From: Albidovulum sp.
Lineage (GTDB): Bacteria > Pseudomonadota > Alphaproteobacteria > Rhodobacterales > Rhodobacteraceae
DNA length: 45,675 nt
Assembly: GCA_030837825.1 (NCBI GenBank)
Contig: JAUQYB010000008.1
Coordinates: 1-45,675 of the forward strand
Direction of reading: 5' to 3'
In this document: positions 32,961 through 40,210 of the stretch, one piece after another
Position numbering within the stretch: position 1 is the stretch's first letter
Layout of the letters: each line of letters opens with the position of its first letter
Notes under the pieces: model-generated
Seen by the model: the letters and a program-made list of their open reading frames with translations, nothing else
Told to the model about the DNA's origin: nothing
The model's database searches: none
Translations under genes and position numbers: made by a program

Positions 32961-34000
32961 AGACCGCGGTCGTAATCTGCCCCGGACGGGGCACCTACAC
33001 CAAGACCGAGCTGGGCTATCTCCGGCGCCATTTCGGTGACCGCGCCCTGCTTGCGGCCTTCGACCACGCCCGCGACGCGCTCGGGCAGGAAACGCTGAGT
33101 GCCCTTGACGGCGCGGCGAGCTATTCGGTGGCAAAGCACACCCGCGGCGACAACGCCTCGGGGCTGATCTATGCCGCGACGCTCGGTGACTTCCGCACCA
33201 TCGATCGCGAGCGGATCGACATCGTCGCCGTCACCGGCAACTCGATGGGCTGGTATTCGGCGCTCGCCTGTGCCGGCGCGCTGACCGCCGAGGCAGGGTT
33301 CGAGGTGGTCAACACGATGGGCACGCTGATGCAGGAGGCGCTGATCGGCGGCCAGCTCGTCCATCCTCACATGGGCGAGGATTGGGTGCCGGACCCGGCG
33401 CGGAAGACCGACCTGATGGCGAAGGTCGCGGCGATCGGCGCCCGGCCTGACCATGTGCTGGCGCTGTCGATCGACCTCGGCGGGATGCTGGTGCTGGCCG
33501 GGAACGATGCAGGGCTGAAGGCGTTCGAGGCTGAGGTTCCGCCGGAACAGGGTCGATTTCCGATGCGCCTCTCCAACCACGCGGCGTTCCACACCGCGCT
33601 TCAGGCGCCGGTGGCCGAACGCGGGCGGGCGCGGCTTTCGCCCGGCCTCTTCAGCCAGCCGAAGCTGCCGCTGATCGACGGGCGCGGGGCGGTCTGGTGG
33701 CCGGGTGTGACCGATCCGACCGCGCTCTGGGACTATACGCTCGGCCACCAGGTGACAGAAAGCTACGACTTCACCCATGCGATCCGGGTTGCGGCGCGCG
33801 AGTTCGCACCCGATCTCTTCATCGTCACCGGCCCGGGCAACACGCTTGGCGGCGCGGTGGCGCAGAGCCTGATCCTTGCCGACTGGCGCGGCATGGGATC
33901 GAAGACCGATTTCCAGACACGGCAACAGACGGCGCCGGTGCTGGTCTCCCTGGGAATGGAGGACCAGCGCGGAACCGTCACCAAGGGAGACGCAAGATGA
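32957..34000 (+). CDS. FabD-like acyltransferase with altered carboxylate-binding site
   Basis: The 347-residue protein has the acyltransferase fold of malonyl-CoA:ACP transacylases: nucleophile S96 in VTGNSMGWYSALACAGALT and catalytic H208 in LSNHAAFHTAL. In E. coli FabD the malonyl carboxylate is held by Arg117, 25 residues after Ser92. Here the residue at the same spacing is M121 (TMGTLMQEA), so malonyl-CoA is unlikely to be the donor. GPGNTLGGAVAQSLI near residue 295 is the family's usual C-terminal glycine-rich segment. ATGA overlaps link it to the E1 gene before and the ALDH7 gene after. I infer a role in handling the acyl product of E1, or an acyl-CoA/ACP in this pathway; no exact function can be named. 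Confidence 0.75.
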   Translation: MKTAVVICPGRGTYTKTELGYLRRHFGDRALLAAFDHARDALGQETLSALDGAASYSVAKHTRGDNASGLIYAATLGDFRTIDRERIDIVAVTGNSMGWYSALACAGALTAEAGFEVVNTMGTLMQEALIGGQLVHPHMGEDWVPDPARKTDLMAKVAAIGARPDHVLALSIDLGGMLVLAGNDAGLKAFEAEVPPEQGRFPMRLSNHAAFHTALQAPVAERGRARLSPGLFSQPKLPLIDGRGAVWWPGVTDPTALWDYTLGHQVTESYDFTHAIRVAAREFAPDLFIVTGPGNTLGGAVAQSLILADWRGMGSKTDFQTRQQTAPVLVSLGMEDQRGTVTKGDAR

Positions 34001-35496
34001 GCCACAAGGATGTGCTGAAGGCCGCGGGCCTGAGCGATGCGGAACTGACGGGCGGCACGCTCGCCGTGCATTCGCCGATCGACGGTGCGGAAATCGCCCG
34101 CGTGCGGGAGACCGACGCGGCCGAGATGCCGGCGGTCATTGCCAGGGCGCAGGCGGCGTTCAGGGCCTGGCGGCAGGTGCCGGCGCCGCGGCGGGGCGAA
34201 CTGATCCGCCTGCTGGGCGAGGAACTGCGTGCCTCGAAGGCGGAGCTTGGCGCGATCGTCACGCTCGAGGCCGGCAAGATCACCTCCGAGGGTCTCGGCG
34301 AGGTGCAGGAGATGATCGACATCTGCGATTTCGCCGTCGGCCTCAGCCGCCAGATCTACGGGCTGACCATCGCCTCCGAACGCCCTGGCCACCGGATGAT
34401 GGAAACCTGGCACCCGCTCGGGCCCTGCGCCGTCATCACGGCGTTCAACTTCCCGGTCGCGGTCTGGTCCTGGAACACCGCGCTGGCGCTCGTCTGCGGC
34501 GACCCGGTGATCTGGAAGCCTTCCGAAAAGACGCCGCTGACCGCGATGACGACGATGAAGATCATGGACCGGGCACTGAAGCGCTTCGGCGACGCACCCG
34601 AGGGGCTTTGCCAGCTTGTCATCGGCGGGCCCGCGGTGGGCGAGGCGCTGGTGAACTCCAAGGACGTGCCGATCGTCTCGGCCACCGGATCGACGCGCAT
34701 GGGCGGGATCGTCGGGCCGAAGGTCTCGGCGCGCTGGGGCCGACCGATCCTCGAACTCGGTGGCAACAACGCGATGATCGTGGCGCCCTCGGCCGACCTC
34801 GACATGGCGGTGCGGGCCATCGTCTTTTCCGCCGTCGGCACCGCCGGCCAGCGCTGCACCTCGCTCCGCCGCCTCATCGCCCACAACTCGATCCGCGCGG
34901 ATCTGGTCGCCCGGCTGGTGAAGGCCTACGCCAGCCTGCCGATCGGCGACCCGCGCAAGGGCACGACGCTGATCGGCCCGATGATCGACCACGGCGCGCG
35001 CGACCGGATGCAGGCGGCGCTGGAAAAGGCGAAGTCCGAGGGCGGCAAGGTTCACGGTGGCCGCACCGTGGCCGAGGGCGTGCCGCAGGGCGGCGCCTAT
35101 GTCGAGCCCGCCATCGCCGAGATGCCGAAGCAGACCGAAACGGTGCGGACCGAGACCTTCGCGCCGATCCTCTACGTCCTCGGCTACGACACGCTGGACG
35201 AGGCGATCGCCATCCAGAACGACGTGCCGCAGGGGCTGTCGTCGTGCATCTTCACGCTGAACATGCGCGAGGCGGAAACCTTCCTCTCGGCGGTGGGCTC
35301 CGACTGCGGCATCGCCAACGTCAACATCGGCCCGTCGGGCGCCGAGATCGGCGGTGCCTTCGGCGGCGAGAAGGAGACCGGCGGCGGCCGCGAGTCGGGC
35401 TCGGACGCCTGGAAGGGCTACATGCGGCGCCAGACCAACACGATCAACTATTCCGACGCGCTGCCGCTCGCCCAGGGCGTGAAGTTCGACATCTGA
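33997..35496 (+). CDS. amaB: ALDH7-type L-aminoadipate-6-semialdehyde dehydrogenase
   Basis: The 499-residue aldehyde dehydrogenase belongs to the antiquitin/ALDH7 group, which oxidises aminoadipate semialdehyde (in equilibrium with piperideine-6-carboxylate) to L-2-aminoadipate. E253 in LELGGNNAMIV is the base and C287 in TAGQRCTSLRRL the nucleophile. The C-terminal GPSGAEIGGAFGGEKETGGG and SDAWKGYMRRQTNTINYS are diagnostic of ALDH7. ATG 33997 overlaps the acyltransferase stop by 4 bp. It is the last gene of the gcdH operon and is followed by a clear terminator. The gene for the enzyme producing its substrate probably lies 161 bp downstream. Confidence 0.93.
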   Translation: MSHKDVLKAAGLSDAELTGGTLAVHSPIDGAEIARVRETDAAEMPAVIARAQAAFRAWRQVPAPRRGELIRLLGEELRASKAELGAIVTLEAGKITSEGLGEVQEMIDICDFAVGLSRQIYGLTIASERPGHRMMETWHPLGPCAVITAFNFPVAVWSWNTALALVCGDPVIWKPSEKTPLTAMTTMKIMDRALKRFGDAPEGLCQLVIGGPAVGEALVNSKDVPIVSATGSTRMGGIVGPKVSARWGRPILELGGNNAMIVAPSADLDMAVRAIVFSAVGTAGQRCTSLRRLIAHNSIRADLVARLVKAYASLPIGDPRKGTTLIGPMIDHGARDRMQAALEKAKSEGGKVHGGRTVAEGVPQGGAYVEPAIAEMPKQTETVRTETFAPILYVLGYDTLDEAIAIQNDVPQGLSSCIFTLNMREAETFLSAVGSDCGIANVNIGPSGAEIGGAFGGEKETGGGRESGSDAWKGYMRRQTNTINYSDALPLAQGVKFDI

Positions 35497-35527
35497 GCCG
35501 ACGGGCACCTGACAGCCCTTACCGGCC

Positions 35528-35567
35528 CGGCCCGTCAGTTTGACTGGTCGGGCCGTTACTTTTTTTC
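35528..35567 (+). terminator. Rho-independent terminator after the gcdH-amaB operon
   Basis: CGGCCCG (35528-35534) pairs with CGGGCCG (35549-35555), with inner CAGT/ACTG pairing, and is followed by TTACTTTTTTT. Stem, loop and T-run are all present on the plus strand, 32 bp after amaB. Confidence 0.8.
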
Positions 35568-35590
35568 ATCCTGCCGTCCAATTCGCCGAA

Positions 35591-35635
35591 ATTGCACGCG
35601 CAATCGACAAGTGATGCGGTGATTGTGCTTTCAAT
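35591..35635. promoter_or_regulatory. Two dyads upstream of the lysine/saccharopine dehydrogenase gene
   Basis: ATTGC-ACGC-GCAAT (35591-35604) is a perfect inverted repeat and a weaker ATTG-N6-CAAT (35622-35635) follows about 31 bp on. They sit between the amaB terminator and the next gene in comparatively AT-rich sequence. Lrp/AsnC-type regulators bind sites of this size, but the protein is unknown. Confidence 0.4.
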
Positions 35636-35656
35636 ACGGATTGGCAGGAGGATGCG

Positions 35657-36733
35657 ATGTCGTTCAACAAGGTTGCGGTTCTGGGCCTAGGCAAGGTCGG
35701 CCATCTGGCCGCGGAACTGCTCGCGGAGGCGGGTTTCACCGTCACCGGCATCGACGCGCGCGCGGTTTCGGGCTGCCCCTTCCCGGTCAGGACGGCGGAC
35801 CTCACCGGCGATCTCGACGCGGTGCTGAAAGGGCAGGAGGCGGTGCTGTCCTGCCTGCCTTACCACCTGAACAAGGGCGTGTCCTCGGCCGCCCATCGGC
35901 TCGGGCTGCATTATTTCGACCTCACCGAGGACGTTCCGACCACCCGCCACATCCGCGACCTGGCCGAGACGTCGAAAGGCATCATGGCGCCGCAATGCGG
36001 CCTCGCCCCCGGCTTCGTCGGCATCGTCGGCGCCCATCTGGCCGAGATGTTCGAGCGTGTGCGCTCCATCCGCCTGCGCGTGGGCGCGCTGCCGCAGAAC
36101 CCCACCGGTCTTCTTGGCTACGCCTTCAACTGGTCGCCCGAGGGCGTCGTCAACGAATACCTCAACGACTGCGAGGTAATCGAGGAGGGCGTGCACAAGA
36201 CCGTCTCGGCGATGGAATGGATCGAGACGATCTACATCGACGGCGTGCATCTGGAGGCCTTCACCACCTCCGGCGGGCTCGGCACGATGTGCGAGACCTA
36301 TGCCGGGCGGGTGGAGAACATCGACTACAAGACGATGCGCTATCCCGGCCATGTGCAGTTGATGAACTTCTTCTTCCACGAGCTGTTGATGCGCGAGAAC
36401 CGCGAGATGGCGGGCAAGATCCTGACCCATGCGAAACCGCCGGTGGACGAGGATGTGGTCTATGTCCATGTCGCGGCCGAGGGCTGGACGGAAGGCCAGA
36501 TCAAGCGCAAGGAGTTCGTGCGCGCCTACTATCCGCTGGAAATCGGCGGGCGCCGGCGCACGGCGATCGCCTGGACGACCGCGGCCTCGGGCGTGGCGGT
36601 GATCGAGATGGTGCGCGAGGGCAAACTGCCGCAGAAGGGATTCCTCAAGCAGGAGGAAATCCCGCTTGCGCCCTATCTCGAAACCCGCACCGGCAGCTAC
36701 TACAACGTGGGCCACCGCGGGCGTAACGGCTGA
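35657..36733 (+). CDS. Saccharopine dehydrogenase-family enzyme (lysine 6-dehydrogenase or saccharopine dehydrogenase)
   Basis: The 358-residue NAD(P)-dependent oxidoreductase starts VAVLGLGKVGHLAAELLAEAGF, a Rossmann motif, followed by AVLSCLPYHLNKGV, CGLAPGFVGIVGAHLAEMF and FTTSGGLGTMCETYAGR. Members oxidise saccharopine to glutamate plus aminoadipate semialdehyde, or deaminate lysine directly at its epsilon carbon. The length suits bacterial lysine 6-dehydrogenase, and no lysine-ketoglutarate reductase gene is visible nearby, which favours direct deamination. Either reaction feeds the ALDH7 enzyme upstream. GGAGGATGCG precedes ATG 35657. It has its own promoter region after the terminator. 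Confidence 0.82.
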   Translation: MSFNKVAVLGLGKVGHLAAELLAEAGFTVTGIDARAVSGCPFPVRTADLTGDLDAVLKGQEAVLSCLPYHLNKGVSSAAHRLGLHYFDLTEDVPTTRHIRDLAETSKGIMAPQCGLAPGFVGIVGAHLAEMFERVRSIRLRVGALPQNPTGLLGYAFNWSPEGVVNEYLNDCEVIEEGVHKTVSAMEWIETIYIDGVHLEAFTTSGGLGTMCETYAGRVENIDYKTMRYPGHVQLMNFFFHELLMRENREMAGKILTHAKPPVDEDVVYVHVAAEGWTEGQIKRKEFVRAYYPLEIGGRRRTAIAWTTAASGVAVIEMVREGKLPQKGFLKQEEIPLAPYLETRTGSYYNVGHRGRNG

Positions 36734-36752
36734 CACCGTTCCGGCTTCGGGT

Positions 36753-36809
36753 GGCGGGCCGCGCCAGGTTTCCGTCCCGGCCCGCCGCTGCCCGACAACG
36801 TCCTTTTTT
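36753..36809 (+). terminator. Weak terminator candidate downstream of the dehydrogenase
   Basis: GGCGGGCCG (36753-36761) and CGGCCCGCC (36778-36786) form a 9-bp stem with a 16-base loop; a T6 run follows only at 36804-36809, so the spacing is poor for intrinsic termination. The rest of the 157-bp gap before the cysteine synthase gene shows no other signal. Confidence 0.35.
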
Positions 36810-36890
36810 CCGCGCAGCCCATTTCGGGACGTGCCCCGTTCCCGATTCGGGGTCATATCTGAAGCACCGGAACGGAAGCGAGGAACCGAC

Positions 36891-37967
36891 ATGGCAAACG
36901 GGATCAGGACGACAGCGGGCCGCGGGCGGCTTTTCGACAGCGTGCTCGATACGATCGGCGACACCCCCGTCATCCGGGTGAACAACCTCGGGCCCGACCA
37001 TGTGACGCTTTACGTCAAGGCGGAGGCCTTCAACCCCGGCGCCTCGGTGAAGGACCGGCTGGCGGTGAACATCATCGAGGCGGCCGAACGCGAGGGCCGG
37101 CTCAAGCCCGGGCAGACGGTGGTCGAGGCGACGTCGGGCAATACCGGCATCGGGCTTGCGATGGTCTGCGCCCAGAAGGGCTATCCGCTGGTCGTGACGA
37201 TGGCGGAAAGCTTCTCGATCGAGCGGCGCCGGCTGATGCGGATGCTGGGCGCCAGGGTCGTGCTGACGCCCAAGGCCGAAAAGGGCGTGGGCATGTACAG
37301 GAAGGCCGTCGAACTTGCCGAGAAGCACGGCTGGTTCCTCGCCCACCAGTTCGAGACCAAGGACAATGCCGACATCCACGAATCCACGACCGCGCGCGAG
37401 ATCCTCGGCGATTTCGCCGGTCAGCGGCTTGACGTGATCGTCTCGGGCTACGGCACCGGCGGCACGGTGACGGGCATCGGCCGCGTGCTGCGGAAGGAAC
37501 GGCCCGAGGTGCGGATCATCCTTTCCGAACCCGCGAATGCCGCGCTTGTCGCCAGCGGCATTCCGCAGGAACGCGGCGCCGACGAATCGCCTGCCGTCAG
37601 CCACCCCGCCTTCCAGCCGCATCCGATCCAGGGCTGGACGCCGGACTTCATTCCGGCGGTGCTTCAGGAAGCCCTCGATCGGCGCTTCTATGACGAGCTG
37701 ATCCCGGTCGCGGGCCCGGATGCGATCCACTGGTCGCGGCAACTGGCGCAGAAGGAAGGCATCTTCACCGGCATCTCGGGCGGCGCCACCTTCGCCGCCG
37801 CGCTCAAGGAAGCCGAGAAGGCCGCGCCGGGTTCGGTCATCCTGGTGATGCTGCCCGACACCGGCGAACGCTACCTGTCCACGCCGCTGTTCGAGGGGAT
37901 CGTCGAGGACATGGACGAGGACGAACGCGCCCTGTCGAGGTCCACCCCCGGCTACCAGATGGGCTGA
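36891..37967 (+). CDS. Cysteine synthase family protein
   Basis: The 358-residue PLP fold II enzyme resembles O-acetylserine sulfhydrylase. K54 in NPGASVKDRLAVNIIEAAE is the Schiff-base lysine, VEATSGNTGIGLAMV is the substrate loop, GTGGTVTGIGRVL the phosphate loop and TGISGGATFAAAL the C-terminal PLP contact. It makes cysteine from O-acetylserine and sulfide. At 358 residues it is somewhat longer than many CysK proteins, with an insertion rich in acid and proline around EPANAALVASG-IPQERGADES and a C-terminal tail after RYLSTPLFEG. GAGGAA precedes ATG 36891. It seems unrelated to the lysine genes. A cystathionine beta-synthase-like activity cannot be excluded. Confidence 0.88.
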   Translation: MANGIRTTAGRGRLFDSVLDTIGDTPVIRVNNLGPDHVTLYVKAEAFNPGASVKDRLAVNIIEAAEREGRLKPGQTVVEATSGNTGIGLAMVCAQKGYPLVVTMAESFSIERRRLMRMLGARVVLTPKAEKGVGMYRKAVELAEKHGWFLAHQFETKDNADIHESTTAREILGDFAGQRLDVIVSGYGTGGTVTGIGRVLRKERPEVRIILSEPANAALVASGIPQERGADESPAVSHPAFQPHPIQGWTPDFIPAVLQEALDRRFYDELIPVAGPDAIHWSRQLAQKEGIFTGISGGATFAAALKEAEKAAPGSVILVMLPDTGERYLSTPLFEGIVEDMDEDERALSRSTPGYQMG

Positions 37968-37979
37968 ACGCCTCGCTGC

Positions 37980-38015
37980 GGAAAAGGCCGGTCAGGCGCG
38001 CACGACGCCTGACCG
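37980..38015 (-). terminator. Terminator overlapping the end of the tetR-family gene
   Basis: CGGTCAGGCG (37989-37998) and CGCCTGACCG (38006-38015) form a perfect 10-bp stem with a 7-base loop spanning the regulator's stop codon. Read on the minus strand it is followed by GGCCTTTT, so it could end that transcript; it also faces the converging cysteine synthase gene. Confidence 0.5.
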
Positions 38016-38675
38016 CCGCCTGCCCGCAAGCCCGTTCTCGTCGAAATGCCGCGGAAAGAAGGCCGCCGCACAGGTGAAGGTCGTCCGCATCGCCTCCGCC
38101 GCGTCGTAGGGATCGGTCATCGTCATCATGTCGAGCCAGACGCCTTCGGTCGTGATCCTGAGCAGGCGGGCGATCCGCACCGGATCGCCGCCGCCCCCGT
38201 CCCCGGCGACGAGCTGCGCGCAGATCTCCTCGATCGTGCGCGTATAGTCGTCGTCGTTGGAGCCGCAGAGCGCCTGATACATCGGCCGGCACTGCGCCTC
38301 GCCCCAGAAGGCGCACCAGGCCGAAAGCCGGGCCTTGGTGCAGATCGCCGGGTCGAAGTCGGCGCGAAGCATGGCGTCGAGCTGTTCGGCCGGCGACGGG
38401 CCGGCGGCGGCAAGGGCGGCGGTCCAGTTCTGCCGGTATTCCTCCGCCAGATACTGAAGCGTCTCGTTCAGAAGCCTTTCCTTCGTCTCGAAATGGAAAT
38501 TGACCAGCCCGTGCGAAATCCCGGCCTGCCGTGCCACGTCAGTCAGCGTCGTGCGCGCGTAGCCCTGCGCGGCGATCGTGTCGATCGTCGCCTCGATCAG
38601 TTGCTGCCGGCGCGCCGCGCGGCTCTGCTTGCGCGGGGTCGTGTCAGGCTTGGCGATGTCACCGGTGTCGTCCAT
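37992..38675 (-). CDS. TetR-family repressor (BetI-like)
   Basis: The 227-residue protein has a TetR DNA-binding domain (about residues 18-68: RRQQLIEATIDTIAAQGYARTTLTDVARQAGISHGLVNFHFETKERLL) and a BetI-like ligand domain with LSAWCAFWGEAQCRPMYQ and RITTEGVWLDMMTM. BetI regulates choline/betaine genes, so the effector may be a quaternary ammonium compound or amine. ATG 38675 is one choice; an in-frame ATG at 38723 is possible and neither has a strong ribosome-binding site. It is divergent from the aminotransferase/Rieske/transporter run, with a perfect dyad in between. Confidence 0.85.
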   Translation of the reverse strand: MDDTGDIAKPDTTPRKQSRAARRQQLIEATIDTIAAQGYARTTLTDVARQAGISHGLVNFHFETKERLLNETLQYLAEEYRQNWTAALAAAGPSPAEQLDAMLRADFDPAICTKARLSAWCAFWGEAQCRPMYQALCGSNDDDYTRTIEEICAQLVAGDGGGGDPVRIARLLRITTEGVWLDMMTMTDPYDAAEAMRTTFTCAAAFFPRHFDENGLAGRRRSGVVRA

Positions 38676-38768
38676 GACCGTTGTCGTTCCGAAAGGCGCC
38701 CGATCGCAGAACAGATAGACCATTGCCGGCCCGGTTCAAGCCGGACGTGATGCGCCAGGTCAATTTCA

Positions 38769-38810
38769 TTGACAGCGCAGTCAGAATATGGATGAATGAT
38801 CGTACATTCA
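38769..38810 (+). promoter_or_regulatory. Promoter and TetR-type operator of the aminotransferase/Rieske operon
   Basis: A perfect -35 hexamer TTGACA lies at 38769-38774. About 18 bp on is TGAATGATCGTACATTCA (38793-38810), an inverted repeat with 6-bp perfect arms and a central CG, covering the expected -10/start region. This is where a TetR repressor would block transcription. The rest of the 185-bp gap contains no other clear signal. Confidence 0.62.
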
Positions 38811-38860
38811 GTAAGGCAGCGCCTGCAACCGGGCGCCTTCCGCATCCGACAGGTCACATC

Positions 38861-40210
38861 ATGCGCCCGCTTCCAGGCCGGGATCTCACCAAGTCCAACG
38901 CCCAGTTCGCCCGGGCGGCCGAACGCCTGCCCCTCGGCGTCTCCTCAACCTTCCGCTACTGGGGCGACGACCGGACGATCTATGTCGATCACGGCAAGGG
39001 CGGCCGGATCTGGGACATCGACGGCAACGCCTATGTCGACTACCGGCTCGGCTACGGCCCCGCGATCCTCGGCTATGCCGACGACCGGGTGGACGCGGCG
39101 GCCCGAAGGGGGATGGAGGTCGGCGGCGTCTTCGCGCTGTCGACCGAGAACGAGCTGGTCGTCGCCGACCGGATCGCGGCAATGGTTCCCGCCGCCGAGA
39201 TGGTCCGGTTCTCCAATTCCGGCACCGAGGCGGTGATGGCCGCGCTGCGTCTTGCCCGCGCCCACACCGGGCGCGACAGCTACCTTCTGGTCGAGGGCGG
39301 CTATCACGGGCTGTTCGACGCCGCCATGTGGATGGCCAACGTCGAGGGATGGGACCGCAACTCCAACCGCGATCCCGAAATCGTCTCCTATTCCAGGGGC
39401 ATCCCTCAGGAACTGAAGACACTCGCCCACCTTGTGCCGATGAACGATCTGCAACGGCTCGAGGACACGTTCCGCCGCTATGGCGACACGATGGCGGCGA
39501 TGCTGATCGAACCCATCCAGGGCAACTGCTGCGGCATCACCGCCTCGGCCGACTACGTCCGGCTGGCGCGGGCGCTTTGCGACCAGTACGGCGTGCTTCT
39601 GATCATCGACGAGGTGAAGACCGGATTCCGCGTCGCGAGGGGCGGCGTGCAGTCGCTCTATGGCGTGGCGCCCGACATCTGCACCTTCGCCAAGGCGGTG
39701 GCGAACGGCTATCCGATCGCCGTCGTCGCCGGACGGCGGGAGGTGATGCGAACCTTCCGCTATGGCGGGGCCGCGCACGGCGGCACCTACACCGCCCATG
39801 CCGTCAGCCTCGCCGCCGCGGCGGAATGCCTGCGCATCCTCGACGAAACCCCTGCGCTGGAGACGATCGCGCGCTATGGCGAGACGTTGAAGGCCGGCAT
39901 CTCTGCCATCCTCAACCGTCGCGGCATCGCCCACTCCTACGCCGGGCACCCGTCGATGTTCGGGCTCTTCTTCGCCGAAAGGGCGCCCGACAACTACCGC
40001 GACTGGAAGACCTCGGACTATTCGTTTTACGACCAGATGGCGCATTACCTGCACGACCTCGGCGTGATCTGCGAACCCGATTCGCGCGAACCCTGGTTCG
40101 TCTGCGAGGCGCACGGGACCGACAGCCATTGCCTTGCGGACACGCTCACGGCGGTGGAGACGGCCGTCGACCTGACGCTCGAACATGGCGAGGCCGACAG
40201 ACGCGCATGA
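38861..40210 (+). CDS. Class III aminotransferase (glutamate-1-semialdehyde aminotransferase-like)
   Basis: The 449-residue PLP enzyme shows FSNSGTEAVMAALRLARAHTGR (phosphate site), IEPIQGNCCGI, LLIIDEVKTGFRVARGG and K278 in TFAKAVANGYPI. The pattern FRYWGDDRTIYVDHGKGGRIWDIDG near the N-terminus is found in catabolic aminotransferases annotated as HemL-like rather than in true HemL. ATG 38861 begins the conserved region; longer frames reach into the promoter. The stop overlaps the next gene (ATGA). It probably transaminates an amine or amino acid formed from, or identical to, the compound imported by the Pot-type system encoded downstream. The substrate is unknown. Confidence 0.85.
   Translation: MRPLPGRDLTKSNAQFARAAERLPLGVSSTFRYWGDDRTIYVDHGKGGRIWDIDGNAYVDYRLGYGPAILGYADDRVDAAARRGMEVGGVFALSTENELVVADRIAAMVPAAEMVRFSNSGTEAVMAALRLARAHTGRDSYLLVEGGYHGLFDAAMWMANVEGWDRNSNRDPEIVSYSRGIPQELKTLAHLVPMNDLQRLEDTFRRYGDTMAAMLIEPIQGNCCGITASADYVRLARALCDQYGVLLIIDEVKTGFRVARGGVQSLYGVAPDICTFAKAVANGYPIAVVAGRREVMRTFRYGGAAHGGTYTAHAVSLAAAAECLRILDETPALETIARYGETLKAGISAILNRRGIAHSYAGHPSMFGLFFAERAPDNYRDWKTSDYSFYDQMAHYLHDLGVICEPDSREPWFVCEAHGTDSHCLADTLTAVETAVDLTLEHGEADRRA

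Noticed and set aside
31341..33134. 597-codon minus-strand frame opposite the E1 gene
   Set aside because: No domain, biased composition; the plus strand encodes a complete E1 with ThDP motif and overlapping downstream genes.
38861..40210. Calling this gene hemL (tetrapyrrole synthesis)
   Set aside because: The catabolic operon context and the divergent N-terminus argue for a catabolic aminotransferase that only resembles HemL.
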